This document shows positions 63,549 to 64,000 of a stretch of DNA of 64,000 bases, piece by piece. Every line of letters begins with the position of its first letter. The stretch's first letter is position 1. The translations under genes were made by a program, and so were the position numbers. This DNA comes from Pseudogracilibacillus sp037072025 (GTDB taxonomy: Bacteria; Bacillota; Bacilli; Bacillales; Amphibacillaceae): contig NZ_JAXHDD010000017.1 of assembly GCF_037072025.1 (NCBI RefSeq), positions 1-64,000 of the forward strand, given 5' to 3'. Below the pieces are notes generated by a model. The model saw nothing but the letters and a program-made list of their open reading frames with translations, was not told where the DNA came from and searched no databases.

Positions 63549-64000
63549 TTAAGATCATCCATTAAGATCAATTACGTATTCTTAGCGCCAATTTTTCCTA
63601 TGGAAGTAACTAGGATTAACCTGGTTATCATTAACTTACAAGCTTTTGCTTGCCATATAACTTAATATTACTTTCGCAACGTCATAAATATATTGCATTC
63701 ATAGAATAAACGATTTAAAACCCTACACCCATGTATATATCTTAGAATTATTGTTAAAAGGGACAAGACAATGTAATCAATTTGTTGTATTGCAATTATA
63801 AAGTTAAAAGGTAAATTATCTGACTTAGCAAATGAACAATTCTCATAAGGGGGCTGTTTTTCTTTTTAAACTTCCACCACGAAATGAAACATTTGTAGAA
63901 TAAAAATTTTTATAATATTACACTTGACAATCCAAATATCCTACAAAATTAAATCTACACTACCAAAAATAATATTTGGTAGGGAGTCTAATATTTTAAT
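63549..64000. other. Intergenic region at the window end
   Basis: No gene seen. A TTGACA box lies in ACTTGACAATCC (about 63924-63930) and may belong to a gene beyond the edge. Confidence 0.4.

Noticed and set aside
1..64000. CRISPR arrays, tRNA and rRNA genes
   Set aside because: No regularly spaced repeats, no cloverleaf with CCA end and no conserved rRNA blocks were seen by eye.

Overview
The window is AT-rich, gram-positive DNA. Evidence for this is the strong AGGAGG-type ribosome binding sites, TTG/GTG starts, lipoboxes, an LXG type VII effector locus, a guanidine-I (ykkC) riboswitch, YxeA, DUF4352 and LemA families, and an Erm(D)-like gene with its typical leader peptide. It fits a member of the Bacillaceae (Bacillota); the genus cannot be fixed from sequence alone. 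There are no rRNA or tRNA genes and no replication genes. This is accessory chromosome with many relics.

Layout. 1-6.0 kb: a bacteriocin-type cassette with a DUF1430 membrane protein cut by the window edge, a broken ABC ATPase, an FtsX-like permease plus MacB-type ATPase and a divergent small secreted Lys/Thr-rich protein. Two direct copies of a 155-bp repeat flank the FtsX/secreted-protein part. 6.6-19.2 kb: a minus-strand amino-sugar locus. It holds a GH20 hexosaminidase, a seven-bladed lactonase-like protein, an LplABC-type importer (one permease frameshifted), DUF624, an amidohydrolase, a DgaE-like ammonia lyase, a DgaF-like aldolase, a PfkB kinase, a GntR regulator and a decayed nagB. 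Together these could turn an imported, possibly C1-oxidised, N-acetylhexosaminide into pyruvate and glyceraldehyde-3-phosphate without NagB. 19.2-24.6 kb: two MITE-like repeats, then a type VII (LXG) effector operon headed by an M16-like protein and ending in a lipoprotein. 24.6-31 kb: a LysR/FMN-reductase divergent pair, lipoproteins, a third MITE-like copy and a DUF2268 protease.

31-39 kb: a DUF6323-DUF6179 pair separated by a 215-base, strongly foldable intergenic region, then a CPBP protease, a DUF4097 lipoprotein, and relics of flavin reductase, methyltransferase, deformylase, GntR and methionine aminopeptidase genes. 39-41 kb: a guanidine riboswitch controlling a two-gene SMR exporter, and a LysR regulator. 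41.4-48.4 kb: an IS relic that has replaced the end of a marR gene, then a lantibiotic-protection module (YxeA, two permeases, ATPase, response regulator, sensor kinase) ending at a large serine recombinase tail. 48.4-52 kb: a TetR/YhgE-type unit and a frameshifted hydrolase opposite a second TetR, with shared palindromic operators. 52-56 kb: IS-bounded remains of a non-ribosomal peptide system (sfp tail, PCP-thioesterase end, MFS exporter). 56-64 kb: a thioredoxin-like protein, a glyA relic, an Erm(D)-like methyltransferase with leader peptide and two attenuator hairpins, a DUF2207/LemA pair, a group II intron maturase tail and a small membrane protein.

Pseudogenes are very frequent. Many (nagB, glyA, IS relics, marR, def/map) carry several lesions and are true relics. 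Three otherwise intact genes (the LplC-type permease, the MFS exporter, the alpha/beta hydrolase) carry one frameshift each, two of them close to homopolymers, and sequencing error is possible there. Family names come from motif recognition; no database search was run.
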